NCBI GenBank assembly: GCA_947630245.1
Contig: CANRGR010000007.1
Coordinates: 1 to 39,623 of the forward strand
DNA: 39,623 nucleotides
Source: an uncultured Clostridia bacterium
GTDB taxonomy: Bacteria > Bacillota > Clostridia > Christensenellales > Borkfalkiaceae
Direction of reading: 5' to 3'
Part shown: positions 22,937 to 31,380 of the stretch, piece after piece
Layout: every line of letters begins with the position of its first letter
Numbering within the stretch: the first letter of the stretch is position 1
Translations under genes and position numbers: made by a program
Notes under the pieces: model-generated
Told to the model about the DNA's origin: nothing
The model's database searches: none
The model's input: the letters and a program-made list of their open reading frames with translations, nothing else

Positions 22937-23911
22937 ATGAAAATCAGTGTGCTCGGCTGCGGGCGCTGGGGATCCTTCATCGCATGGTATCTCTCCCGCC
23001 GCGGCTATGACGTCTCAAACTGGGGTCCCGAGGAGGACGCCTCCTACCGGATTCTGAAAGAGACGGGACGGAACGAATATGTCGCGCTCGACGAAAAGAT
23101 CACCCTCACCTGCGATCTCGAAGAGGCGGTCCGGCGGGCGGAGATCATCGTGATCTCCATTTCTTCGCAGGGATTGCGCGGATTCATGAAGCGGATCATG
23201 CGCTATCCCGTCTCGGACAAGATCTTCGTGCTCTGCATGAAGGGGATCGAAGTGGACACGGGCAAACGGCTCTCCGAAGTACTCACGGAATCGGGCGTCG
23301 CGCCCGATAGAATCGCGGTGTGGGTCGGACCGGGTCATATCCAGAGTTTCGTACAGGGCATTCCGAACTGTATGGTCATCGACTCGGCAAACGACAAGCT
23401 CAAACGCACGCTTGCCGACGCATTCCGCAGCGATCTCATCCGCTTCTATTACGGCGAAGATCTCATCGGAACGGAGATCGGCGCGGCGGCGAAGAACGTG
23501 ATGGGAATCGCGGCGGGCGCGCTCGACGTGATCTGCGTTCCGCTGAAAGGTCCGCTCATGTCCCGCGGGGCGAGGGAAGTGGCGCGCCTCATCAAAGCGA
23601 TGGGGGGAAACGAACTCTCCGCTTACGGGCTCGCCCATCTCGGGGACTACGAGACGACGCTCTTCTCTCCCTATTCGCACAACCGCATGTACGGGGAGAT
23701 GCTCGCAAGGGGACAGCGGTTCGAAAAACTCGCCGAGGGCGTTCCGACGTCCAAAGCGATGAAACTGCTCGGAGAAAAATACGGCGTGGAACTGCCCATC
23801 ACGGAAGTCGTCTACAACGTCTGCTACGGCGAGGCGGGCAACGACGAAAAACGAATCCGCGAGGCGATCTCTTCTCTCTTTTCGCGCAGTCCGAAAAACG
23901 AAATGTATTGA
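22937..23911 (+). CDS. gpsA: NAD(P)-dependent glycerol-3-phosphate dehydrogenase
   Basis: 324 aa. The N-terminal Rossmann fold has VLGCGRWGSFIAWYLSRRGY; the substrate region has IGTEIGAAAKNVMGIAAGAL, with the catalytic Lys in AAAKN, and GLAHLGDYETTLFSPYSHNR in the C-terminal domain. It reduces dihydroxyacetone phosphate to sn-glycerol-3-phosphate for phospholipid synthesis. The usual GPS(F/H)A motif reads VGPGHIQSF here, a modest departure. The ribosome site AAGGAG lies 9 nt after recR. It is the last gene of the mrnC operon; no strong terminator is seen before the tRNA promoter. Confidence 0.92.
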   Translation: MKISVLGCGRWGSFIAWYLSRRGYDVSNWGPEEDASYRILKETGRNEYVALDEKITLTCDLEEAVRRAEIIVISISSQGLRGFMKRIMRYPVSDKIFVLCMKGIEVDTGKRLSEVLTESGVAPDRIAVWVGPGHIQSFVQGIPNCMVIDSANDKLKRTLADAFRSDLIRFYYGEDLIGTEIGAAAKNVMGIAAGALDVICVPLKGPLMSRGAREVARLIKAMGGNELSAYGLAHLGDYETTLFSPYSHNRMYGEMLARGQRFEKLAEGVPTSKAMKLLGEKYGVELPITEVVYNVCYGEAGNDEKRIREAISSLFSRSPKNEMY

Positions 23912-23994
23912 GCGTTTCGGCGGGAATGTTGCGAAAAAAACGCGAATTTCAAGGAATTTCCGCAAAAAAGTTTGCGTTAGAGGCGTTTGTTTGC

Positions 23995-24023
23995 TTGACA
24001 AACCGTATTCTTTCGTATAAAAT
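23995..24023 (+). promoter_or_regulatory. Promoter of the tRNA-Val/tRNA-Leu transcript
   Basis: -35 TTGACA (23995-24000), 17-bp spacer, -10 TAAAAT (24018-24023). The tRNA begins 21 nt later. Confidence 0.85.
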
Positions 24024-24043
24024 AGGGTTGTTAAGCTTGTTTC

Positions 24044-24120
24044 GGGGGTTTAGCTCAGTTGGCTAGAGCGCATGCTTGACGTGCATGAGGTCACAGGTTC
24101 GAGCCCTGTAGTCCCCACCA
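24044..24120 (+). tRNA. tRNA-Val (anticodon GAC)
   Basis: Acceptor GGGGGTT pairs with AGTCCCC, including two G-U pairs. The anticodon stem CATGC/GCATG encloses loop TTGACGT with anticodon GAC; the T-loop is TTCGAGC and CCA is encoded. The next 86 nt to tRNA-Leu hold a small GAAC/GTTC hairpin and a T-rich run after GTGGGG (24165-24185). Confidence 0.95.
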
Positions 24121-24206
24121 AAAACTCTGTATATTGTGCGGAACTTAGGTTCTATATGCCGATATGTGGGGTTTTTATTTTTTGCTTTTTTGCGGAATCC
24201 GCGCTC

Positions 24207-24289
24207 GCCGCCGTGATGGAATCGGCAGACATACGGGACTTAGAATCCCGTGGGAAACCGTGCAGGTTCGAATCCTGTCGGCGGCACCA
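24207..24289 (+). tRNA. tRNA-Leu (anticodon TAG)
   Basis: Acceptor GCCGCCG/CGGCGGC. The anticodon stem CGGGA/TCCCG encloses loop CTTAGAA with anticodon TAG. The long variable arm (TGGGAAACCGTG region) is typical of class II tRNAs; T-loop TTCGAAT, encoded CCA. Confidence 0.95.
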
Positions 24290-24298
24290 AGTCAGTAT

Positions 24299-24346
24299 AA
24301 TCCGAACCAAATACTCGTAACGAGTGAGTGGTTCGGATTTACTTTT
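24299..24346 (+). terminator. Terminator of the tRNA-Val/Leu transcript
   Basis: AATCCGAACCA (24299-24309) pairs with TGGTTCGGATT (24329-24339). The interior contains a second hairpin ACTCG/CGAGT (24313-24325), followed by TACTTTTTCTT. Confidence 0.8.
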
Positions 24347-24561
24347 TCTTCACGAGCATAGTTTCGGGCTTGATTTATACGGAGTTATGACGACTTGCCG
24401 ATGCCGAAAATGAAAAAACGGTAAATTTCAATTTATGCCATTGCCGAACGGCAAGGGCTATGCTTTTGAAGCGGCGCTTCTTTTTGTGTCGGGTGCGAGA
24501 AGTTGTCCGAACGGGCAGCTTATTCGCTTTTTTGAAAATTTTATAAACCCTTCTTAAATGT
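24347..24561 (+). other. Intergenic stretch rich in hairpins, possible small RNA
   Basis: There is no coding frame with support. Visible structure: AGCATAG (24355-24361) is complementary to CTATGCT (24458-24464). Between them lies TTGCC-GAAC-GGCAA (24441-24454). Then GAAGC-GGC-GCTTC followed by T5 (24468-24485) looks like an intrinsic terminator, and TGTCC-GAAC-GGGCA (24504-24517) repeats the GAAC loop. No promoter for a transcript ending at 24485 is evident, so this could also be decayed or processed 3' sequence of the tRNA operon. Confidence 0.35.
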
Positions 24562-24590
24562 TTGACAATTCCAAAACCGCGGAATATAAT
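24562..24590 (+). promoter_or_regulatory. Perfect consensus promoter of the polysaccharide operon
   Basis: -35 TTGACA (24562-24567), 17-bp spacer, -10 TATAAT (24585-24590). It is the only strong promoter seen before the eleven-gene polysaccharide operon. Confidence 0.85.
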
Positions 24591-24596
24591 TGTACC

Positions 24597-24749
24597 CGTA
24601 AATTTTTCCGCATGAAAGAGGGCTGGAATGACGTTTTTTCATAAAAAAGCGGGACAAACCCACCCTCTCGAACGTTATATATAATGTAAAGCGGAAATCG
24701 GGTATTTTCCCGCCCGAAAAGGGACATAAACTCTCTCGGAGAATTACAA
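24597..24749 (+). promoter_or_regulatory. Structured 5' leader of the polysaccharide operon
   Basis: About 150 nt between the predicted +1 and ATG 24750. AGAGGG plus TGG (24617-24626, one bulged C) pairs with CCA plus CCCTCT (24660-24668). It encloses a TTTTTT/AAAAAA hairpin (24634-24648). A second small stem is CGGG-TATTTT-CCCG near 24698-24711. TCGGAGA is the ribosome site. No known riboswitch class was recognised. Confidence 0.4.
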
Positions 24750-25424
24750 ATGCAAGATCTGACGGAATCGTCCGTCCCATCGGAACGTATCGGGCGACGG
24801 GGCGCGCGCTATCGCTGTTATCTCTTCGTAAAGCGCGCGTTCGATCTCCTCTCCTCCGGGCTCGCGCTGTTGCTGCTCGGATGGTTCATCCTGTTGCTGC
24901 TTCTTGTCAAGTGGCTCGAAGATTTTCATAACCCGATCTACGTCTCACGGCGCGTCGGAAAGGGCGGAAAGGAATTTCGGTTCTATAAAATCCGCAGTAT
25001 GTGCCCGCACGCGGAGCAGATGAAGCAGTCTCTCATCGACGCGGGGCTGAACGAGGCGGACGGTCCCGCCTTCAAGATGAAAAATGACCCGCGCATCACG
25101 AAGGTGGGCAGGTTCTACCGCAAATTCTCGCTGGACGAGCTCCCGCAGCTTGTCAATATCTTCAACGGGACGATGAGCATCGTCGGTCCGAGACCGCCGA
25201 TCAGGAGCGAAGTGGAAAAATACCCGCCGCGCGCGATGCACCGTCTCGACGTCAAGGGCGGTCTGCTCTGCCTTTGGCAGATCCGAAAAAACCGTAATTC
25301 GCTTTCGTTCGACGAATGGGTGGAACTCGATCTCGAATACATTCGCCGTCAGAGCCTTTGGCTGGATCTTACGATCATCTTCAAGGGATTCTATATGGTG
25401 ATCTTCGACCACAGCGGAGAATAA
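24750..25424 (+). CDS. Undecaprenyl-phosphate sugar transferase (initiating enzyme)
   Basis: 224 aa. One N-terminal hydrophobic helix (about 33-53, FDLLSSGLALLLLGWFILLL) is followed by the bacterial sugar transferase domain: PIYVSRRVGKGGKEFRFYKIRSM, KVGRFYRKFSLDELPQLVNI and FNGTMSIVGPRPP. This is the small, catalytic-core form (like the C-terminal part of WcaJ/WbaP or PglC). It transfers a sugar phosphate from a nucleotide sugar to the lipid carrier at the membrane, starting the repeat unit; the sugar cannot be read from sequence. First gene of the operon. Confidence 0.93.
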   Translation: MQDLTESSVPSERIGRRGARYRCYLFVKRAFDLLSSGLALLLLGWFILLLLLVKWLEDFHNPIYVSRRVGKGGKEFRFYKIRSMCPHAEQMKQSLIDAGLNEADGPAFKMKNDPRITKVGRFYRKFSLDELPQLVNIFNGTMSIVGPRPPIRSEVEKYPPRAMHRLDVKGGLLCLWQIRKNRNSLSFDEWVELDLEYIRRQSLWLDLTIIFKGFYMVIFDHSGE

Positions 25425-25427
25425 ACT

Positions 25428-26555
25428 ATGCGCATTCTGCATCTCGGAAAATACTTTTCGCCCTATGTGGGCGGCGTCGAACAGGTGGAAAGCGACTGCG
25501 TGCGCGCGATCGGCGGCGCGGCGGAGCAACTCGTCTTTTGTTTCAACCACGAGCGCGGGGATCTGAAAGAGACCGTAAACGGCGTCACGGTCGTCCGTGC
25601 GGACGTCTGTGCAAAGGCGGCGTCGCAGCCTCTCTCGGCAAGCTACGGGCGGCTCCTCAAACGCGCCTTCCGCGAATTTGATCCCGACGCCGTGATCTTT
25701 CACTTTCCCAATCCCTTCGGCACGCATTATCTTTTGAGACAGCTGAAAGAGCGCCCCGCATGCCGGCTCATCGTCTGGTGGCATCTCGACATCACGAAAC
25801 AAAAATTCCTCGGGAAATTATTCCGCGGGCAAACCGAACGGCTTCTGAAACGGGCGGATACCGTCGTCTCCACGAGCCCGAACTACATCGAAGGGAGCAA
25901 ATTTCTGACGCGGTACCGGGAAAAGTGCGTCGTGATCCCGAATTGCGCGGGCGACGAGCGCATCCGCACGGACGGGAACACGGTCAAGAGGGCGGAAGAG
26001 ATCCGCGCGAAGTATGCGGGAAAAACTCTGCTGTTTGCGCTCGGACGGCATGTCCCGTACAAGGGCATGGAATATCTCATCCGCGCGTCGGCGCAGCTCG
26101 GCGATTCCTTCCGCGTTCTGATCGGCGGGGAAGGTCCGCTCACCGATTCCCTCAAATCGCTCGCGAAGGGGGACGAAAAGATCGTCTTTCTCGGGAGAAT
26201 CGACGAGGAGACGCGCAAGGCGTGCACGCTCGCCTGCGACATCTTCTGTTTCCCCTCAATCACCAAGAACGAGGCGTTCGGAATTGCGCTTGCGGAGGCG
26301 ATGGCGCTCGGGAAACCCGCCGTGACCTTTCACATCGAGGGCTCCGGCGTCAACTATGTCTCCGTCGACCGGGAAACGGGGCTCGAAGCGGAAAACGCAA
26401 ATCCCGAGAAATATGCCGCCGCGATCGAAACTCTCGCTCAAAACGAATCTTTGAGAAAACAATACGGGGAAAACGCACGGAAACGGGCTTTGACGCTCTT
26501 CTCCGAGGCGGCGTTCCGCGAAAATGTACGGACTTTGCTCCGGATCGAAGTATGA
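25428..26555 (+). CDS. Glycosyltransferase family 4 (GT-B)
   Basis: 375 aa. The N-terminal donor-like start is LHLGKYFSPYVGGVEQVESD; the C-terminal GT4 domain has FALGRHVPYKGMEYLIRA, LIGGEGPLTDSL and the EX7E-type motif in EAFGIALAEAMALGKP. It probably adds a sugar, perhaps mannose given the GDP-mannose genes downstream, to the lipid-linked intermediate at the inner membrane face. It starts 3 nt after the previous stop and ends overlapping manC (ATGA). Confidence 0.9.
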   Translation: MRILHLGKYFSPYVGGVEQVESDCVRAIGGAAEQLVFCFNHERGDLKETVNGVTVVRADVCAKAASQPLSASYGRLLKRAFREFDPDAVIFHFPNPFGTHYLLRQLKERPACRLIVWWHLDITKQKFLGKLFRGQTERLLKRADTVVSTSPNYIEGSKFLTRYREKCVVIPNCAGDERIRTDGNTVKRAEEIRAKYAGKTLLFALGRHVPYKGMEYLIRASAQLGDSFRVLIGGEGPLTDSLKSLAKGDEKIVFLGRIDEETRKACTLACDIFCFPSITKNEAFGIALAEAMALGKPAVTFHIEGSGVNYVSVDRETGLEAENANPEKYAAAIETLAQNESLRKQYGENARKRALTLFSEAAFRENVRTLLRIEV

Positions 26556-27616
26556 ATATTTACGGAATCATTATGGCGGGCGGAGGAGGCGAGCGGTTCT
26601 GGCCGCTCTCCCGCAGGGAAACGCCCAAACAACTCCTCAATCTCAGCGGAAAGGAAGTCATGGTCAACGAGGCGATCGACCGTCTTTTGGCGCTCACCCC
26701 GCGGGAAAACATCATGGTCGTCACGAACGCCCATCAGGCGAAGAATATGCGTGCGGTCACGGCAAAGCGGATCAGCGCAAGGCAGATTCTCTCCGAACCC
26801 GCCGCGCGCAACACCGTCGCCTGCATCGGCTACGCGGCGATCCGCATCGTCCGCCAACACGGAGACGGCGTCATGGTTGTCACGCCCTCCGACGCATTCA
26901 TCCGCGACACCGAAAAATTCACGCAGATTTTGTCCTGCGCCGTCGATACGGCGGAGCGGACGGGAAAACTCGTCACGGTCGGGATCACGCCAACCTTTCC
27001 CGCGACGGGCTACGGCTATATCCGCTTCGAAAAGAGCGCCTCCGCCGTCAAAAAAGTCCTTCGCTTCGTGGAAAAACCAAACCTGAAACGCGCAAAACGC
27101 TATCTTTCGAGCGGGGAGTACGTCTGGAACAGCGGAATGTTCATCTGGAAGGCGTCCGTCATCCTCGACTGCTATAAAAAATATATCCCAGACGTGTATG
27201 AGATTCTCTCCCGGATCGGAGACTCCTTCGGCACGCCCGAAGAGCGGGGCGTCATCGAGGAGCTCTATCCGCAGATCCGCTCCATCTCGATCGACTATGC
27301 AATCATGGAAAAGTCCAAAGACATCCTTGTCATACCCGGGGAATTCGGCTGGAACGACGTCGGAAGTTGGGACATGCTCTCCGCGCTCTACGGCACCGAC
27401 GCGAGCGGAAATGTGGTGGTCTCCGACTATCTCGGCGAGGACACGCACGGCTGTATTCTCTATTCCAAGAAGAAACTCATTGCAACGGTGGGGCTGGAAA
27501 ATCTCATCATCGTCGACACGCCGGACGCCATTCTCGTCTGCGCGAAGGACCGCGCGCAGGAAGTCAAGACGCTTGTGGAGGAACTGCGCACGCAGGGACG
27601 GGAGGAACTGCTGTGA
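26552..27616 (+). CDS. manC: Mannose-1-phosphate guanylyltransferase
   Basis: 354 aa, nucleotidyltransferase domain only. Motifs: IMAGGGGERFWPLSRRETPKQLL (GTP and metal binding), LSEPAARNTVACIGYAA, VVTPSDAFI, RFVEKPNLKRAKRYL, YVWNSGMFIWK and FGWNDVGSWD. It makes GDP-mannose from Man-1-P and GTP. The C-terminal isomerase domain of bifunctional enzymes is missing; a separate manA lies two genes on. ATG 26552 overlaps the previous stop (ATGA) and its own stop overlaps the next GTG. Confidence 0.94.
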   Translation: MNIYGIIMAGGGGERFWPLSRRETPKQLLNLSGKEVMVNEAIDRLLALTPRENIMVVTNAHQAKNMRAVTAKRISARQILSEPAARNTVACIGYAAIRIVRQHGDGVMVVTPSDAFIRDTEKFTQILSCAVDTAERTGKLVTVGITPTFPATGYGYIRFEKSASAVKKVLRFVEKPNLKRAKRYLSSGEYVWNSGMFIWKASVILDCYKKYIPDVYEILSRIGDSFGTPEERGVIEELYPQIRSISIDYAIMEKSKDILVIPGEFGWNDVGSWDMLSALYGTDASGNVVVSDYLGEDTHGCILYSKKKLIATVGLENLIIVDTPDAILVCAKDRAQEVKTLVEELRTQGREELL

Positions 27617-29373
27617 ATAGCCGTGAAGAATATCTCAGATGGCGGGACGACCCGTTCTTCGACGAGGAGACGAGGCGGAAAGTCTCCATGCTCGGCGAAC
27701 GGGAGATCGGGGACGCGTTCTCTTCCGAGCTCTGCTTCGGGACGGGCGGACTGCGCGGGAAACTCGGCGTCGGCACAAACCGCATGAACGTCTATACGGT
27801 GGGGCGGGCGTCGCAGGGGCTCGCAGATTATCTCAATGCGCAAGGGGAGCGCGGCGGGGTGGTGATCGCCTATGATTGCCGCAACTTTTCCTCCCGCTTC
27901 GCGCTCGATTCCGCGCTCATCTTTGCCGCCAACGGAATCAAGGCATACCTGTTCGAAAGCCTGCGTCCCACGCCCGAACTCTCCTTTGCCGTGCGCGAAA
28001 AACACGCGTCGGCGGGCGTCGTCATCACGGCGAGCCACAATCCCCCCGAATACAACGGCTATAAAGTCTATCTCTCGGACGGCGGACAGATCGTCCCGCC
28101 CTACGATTCCCGCATCATCGCCTGCGTCAACAGCGGAAAGGATTTCTCCGCCGTCCGCCGCATTTCCCGCGAGGAAGCGCAAAACCGGGGGCTCTTCGAG
28201 ATCATCGGAGAGGAGACCGACGAGCGCTATCTCTCCGCCATCGAATCCCTCTTTCCGGAAAGCGCCGCAAAGAGCGAATCGCTGAAAATCGTCTATACTC
28301 CCCTGCACGGAACGGGCACGGTTCCCGTGCTCCGCATCCTCTCGGATCTCGGCTTTCACGTGTTCCCCGTCAAGGAACAGACCGTCCCGGACGGGAATTT
28401 CCCCACGGTGGTTCTGCCCAATCCCGAGGATCCGCGCGCGTACGAATATGCGCTCAAAACGGCGAAGGAGGTCGGCGCCGATCTCATTCTCGCCACGGAT
28501 CCGGACGCAGACCGTCTCGGCGTGCTCGTACGGGATCGCAACAGCGGACAGTATCTCCCGCTCTCGGGAAACATGAGCGGCATTCTCATCGCCGATTACA
28601 TCCTCTCCCGCCGCGCGGAAGCGGGACAGCTCCCCGAAAGAAGGCGAGACGGCGCGCTCGTCACGACGATCGTCTCCTCCAAAATGGCGCGCCCCATTGC
28701 AGACGCATACGGGCTGACGCTCATCGAAACGCTGACGGGATTCAAGTACATAGGGGAGCAGATTGAAAAATTCGAACGCGCACGCGCCGAAAACGGCGGA
28801 AAAACCGACGCCGAAAAGGGCGCTTTTGAATTCGAATTCGGATTCGAAGAGAGCTACGGCAGTCTCTTCGGGACGTACACGCGGGATAAGGACGCCGTCG
28901 CCGCCGCGGCGGCCGTCTGCGAAGCCGCCGAATACTACTCCGCGCGCGGAGAGACGCTCTGGGATCGGATGCTCGCGCTCTATGAGAAATACGGCTATTA
29001 CGAAGAGAATCTGAAAAGCTATCATCTCGGCGGAGAGGGAACGGAGCGCGTGGAGACGGTCATGGGCAAACTGCGGAGCGAAACGCCGAAATCGCTCGGC
29101 GGAATGCGGGTCGCCGCCGTTTCGGACTATCTCGAAGGCACGCGGACGGACTGCGCGACGGGCGCAAGGGAGATTCTGACCCTTCCGAAGAGCAACGTCT
29201 TTTATCTCGAACTCGAAGAGGACGGCTGGTGCTGCGTCCGTCCGTCGGGCACGGAGCCGAAAATCAAATTTTATTTCGGCGTGCGGGGAGAATCCCGTAC
29301 GCACGCTCTCATCAAAATCGAAAAACTTACTGCCGACCTGCTCAGTTTCGTCGGAATCGAGGAATATCTGTGA
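27613..29373 (+). CDS. Phosphohexomutase (phosphoglucomutase/phosphomannomutase, PgcA-like)
   Basis: 586 aa, the length of the B. subtilis PgcA-type alpha-D-phosphohexomutases. FGTGGLRGKLGVGTNRMN begins domain 1; the phosphoserine loop VITASHNPPEYNGYKVY gives Ser141; the metal loop is ATDPDADRLG; the sugar-binding loop is FGFEESYGSLFGTYTRDKD; and RPSGTEPKIKFYF is the phosphate loop. Between manC and manA its expected job is Man-6-P to Man-1-P, though such enzymes also act on glucose phosphates. Start GTG 27613 overlaps the manC stop (GTGA), stop overlaps manA (GTGA). Confidence 0.92.
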   Translation: MNSREEYLRWRDDPFFDEETRRKVSMLGEREIGDAFSSELCFGTGGLRGKLGVGTNRMNVYTVGRASQGLADYLNAQGERGGVVIAYDCRNFSSRFALDSALIFAANGIKAYLFESLRPTPELSFAVREKHASAGVVITASHNPPEYNGYKVYLSDGGQIVPPYDSRIIACVNSGKDFSAVRRISREEAQNRGLFEIIGEETDERYLSAIESLFPESAAKSESLKIVYTPLHGTGTVPVLRILSDLGFHVFPVKEQTVPDGNFPTVVLPNPEDPRAYEYALKTAKEVGADLILATDPDADRLGVLVRDRNSGQYLPLSGNMSGILIADYILSRRAEAGQLPERRRDGALVTTIVSSKMARPIADAYGLTLIETLTGFKYIGEQIEKFERARAENGGKTDAEKGAFEFEFGFEESYGSLFGTYTRDKDAVAAAAAVCEAAEYYSARGETLWDRMLALYEKYGYYEENLKSYHLGGEGTERVETVMGKLRSETPKSLGGMRVAAVSDYLEGTRTDCATGAREILTLPKSNVFYLELEEDGWCCVRPSGTEPKIKFYFGVRGESRTHALIKIEKLTADLLSFVGIEEYL

Positions 29374-30296
29374 TCAAACTCAAACCTGTCTATAAGACCA
29401 TGCTGTGGGGCGGAACAAAGATCAGGGACTGCCTGCACAAGGATACGGGCGAACTGAATCGGATTGCGGAAAGCTGGGAACTCTCCACGCACAAAAACGG
29501 AATGTGTCTCGTTGACGGAGGCGATTTCGACGGAAAGACGCTCAACGAATACTTCGACGCCGTCGGATGGGAATGCGCCGGCGATTTTTCAATGCGCCGC
29601 CATCAGCTCCCCATTATGATCAAATACATCGACGCCAAAGAAAATCTCTCCGTGCAGGTTCATCCGACGGAGACCTACGCCCGGAAACATTCGGGCGACG
29701 GCGGGAAGGACGAGATGTGGTACATACTCGACGCAGATGAGGACGCTTGCATCTATCTCGGGTTCCGCAGGGACGTCACGAAGGAAGAGGTGCGCGCGGC
29801 AATCGAAAACGGCTCGATCCTCTCCCTGCTCAACCGCGTCACGGTCAGAAGAGGGGAAGTGTACTACATTCCCGCGGGGACGATCCACGCCATCGGCGCG
29901 GGGTGTCTCCTGTGCGAAATCCAGCAGACGTCGGACGCCACATACCGCCTCTACGATTACAACCGTCTCGACGACAACGGGCGTCCCCGCCGTCTCGACG
30001 TCAAAGACGGGCTCGCCGTCCTGAATTGCAGGAAAACCGCGATCCGTCACAGCCGTCCGGAGCGCAGAAACGGGCGCGGGGACGTGTACAAACTCTCCTT
30101 CTCGGAATATCACGCCGAGGGGGAGGCAACCTATCTCTTCCCGAAAGCGAAATTCGTCGCCGTGCTCATTCTCGACGGAGAGGGGCAGCTCGACTGCGAC
30201 GGGACGGGACCCGTGCGTCGCGGCGAGACGTGGCTCGCCATGAGCCAAAGCGTAAAGATCACGGGAAAATGCCACGCGCTCATTGTCGGATATTGA
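29370..30296 (+). CDS. manA: Mannose-6-phosphate isomerase, class I
   Basis: 308 aa, the short Firmicutes form. Motifs: LKPVYKTMLWGG, SWELSTH, KYIDAKENLSVQVHPTETYA (Zn-binding His), GKDEMWYIL (Zn-binding Glu), and IPAGTIHAIGAGCLLCEIQQTSD. It interconverts Fru-6-P and Man-6-P, feeding the mutase and ManC. Start GTG 29370 overlaps the mutase stop. The next gene starts one base after its stop. Confidence 0.94.
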   Translation: MIKLKPVYKTMLWGGTKIRDCLHKDTGELNRIAESWELSTHKNGMCLVDGGDFDGKTLNEYFDAVGWECAGDFSMRRHQLPIMIKYIDAKENLSVQVHPTETYARKHSGDGGKDEMWYILDADEDACIYLGFRRDVTKEEVRAAIENGSILSLLNRVTVRRGEVYYIPAGTIHAIGAGCLLCEIQQTSDATYRLYDYNRLDDNGRPRRLDVKDGLAVLNCRKTAIRHSRPERRNGRGDVYKLSFSEYHAEGEATYLFPKAKFVAVLILDGEGQLDCDGTGPVRRGETWLAMSQSVKITGKCHALIVGY

Positions 30297-30297
30297 A

Positions 30298-31380
30298 ATG
30301 AAGATCGTCATCAACGGAAAATTCTACGCGCAGCGGCTGACGGGCGTCCAGCGGTTTGCGCGCGAAATCGTCGCGGAATTGGATCGCATTTGCGGCGGCG
30401 CCGAGCTCGAAATCGTCCTTCCCGCCGAAGCGGCGGATCATTGCCCGGAATTTCAAAGAATCCGAAAGGTGATCCGCGGAACGCGCGCCTCCTCGCTCTG
30501 GGAACAGACCGTTTTTGCGCGCTATGTAAGAAGGGAGCGAAGCGTCTCTTTGAATCTCTGCAATTCCGCGCCCTTGTTCGCGCCGAAAATCGTGTGCATG
30601 CACGACATGAAGCCGTTTGCGCACCCCGAATTTTTTACGAAAAAATTTGTCCTGTGGTATCGCGCCCTGTTCAAAAGCAACGCAAAGAAGGCGCGGGCGA
30701 TTCTCACCGTCTCGGAGTTCTCAAAGGGGGAGATCGAGAAATATTTCCCGCAGACGAAGGGCAGGATCACCGTCATTCCGAACGCGTGGCAGCACATGTC
30801 CCGCGCCCGCCGCGACGACGGCGCACCGCAACAGTACGGACTTGAAAAAGGGGCGTATTACTTTGCGATGTGCAGTCTGGAACCCAACAAGAATCTGAAA
30901 TGGATCATTGAGACGGCGAAACGAAATCAAGGCGCAACGTTCGCCGTTGCGGGCGGGATGAACGGCAAGATCTTTGCAAAGACCGAGACGTCCCTGCCCG
31001 AAAACGTGAAATTGATCGGCTATGTGACGGACGGAGCGTCCGCCGCGCTCATGCGGGATTGCAGGGCGTTTCTCTTTGTCACGCGGTACGAGGGATTCGG
31101 ACTTCCGCCCCTCGAAGCGCTCTCGGCGGGCGCGCCCTGCGTGATTGTCTCCGACACGCAAGTCATGCACGAAGTGCTCGGAGAAAACGCCGTCTATGTC
31201 TCGCCGGACGATTATAAGCAGAATCTTGCCGCGATCGCAATCCCCACGGGGAAAGATTGCCTGGAAAGGTATTCGTGGGAGACATCCGCAAAAAAGCTCT
31301 GCGGGCTCTTGCAGACAATCGCAAAGGAAGAGACGCTTAAACCTGTTGGAAACAGTCGAAATGCGGGAGAAAAACAGTGA
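30298..31380 (+). CDS. Glycosyltransferase family 4 (mannosyltransferase-like)
   Basis: 360 aa. It starts MKIVINGKFYAQRLTGVQRFAREI, a start typical of GT4 enzymes of O-antigen clusters. The C-terminal donor domain has VSEFSKGEIEKYFP, SLEPNKNLKWII, and TRYEGFGLPPLEALSAGAPC with the conserved Glu pair. The EGFGLPPLEA signature is common in mannosyl- and rhamnosyltransferases; with the local GDP-mannose genes a mannosyltransferase is plausible. ATG 30298 is 1 nt after manA; an in-frame upstream start at 30283 is unlikely. Its end overlaps the next gene (GTGA). Confidence 0.88.
   Translation: MKIVINGKFYAQRLTGVQRFAREIVAELDRICGGAELEIVLPAEAADHCPEFQRIRKVIRGTRASSLWEQTVFARYVRRERSVSLNLCNSAPLFAPKIVCMHDMKPFAHPEFFTKKFVLWYRALFKSNAKKARAILTVSEFSKGEIEKYFPQTKGRITVIPNAWQHMSRARRDDGAPQQYGLEKGAYYFAMCSLEPNKNLKWIIETAKRNQGATFAVAGGMNGKIFAKTETSLPENVKLIGYVTDGASAALMRDCRAFLFVTRYEGFGLPPLEALSAGAPCVIVSDTQVMHEVLGENAVYVSPDDYKQNLAAIAIPTGKDCLERYSWETSAKKLCGLLQTIAKEETLKPVGNSRNAGEKQ

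Noticed and set aside
24121-24206. Separate terminator between tRNA-Val and tRNA-Leu
   Set aside because: GTGGGG followed by a T-rich run can pair only with the tRNA-Val 3' end itself; more likely a processed spacer than a terminator.
27460-29304. 614-aa open frame on the minus strand
   Set aside because: Fully antisense to the phosphohexomutase, which has all family motifs; no promoter or ribosome site supports the reverse frame.
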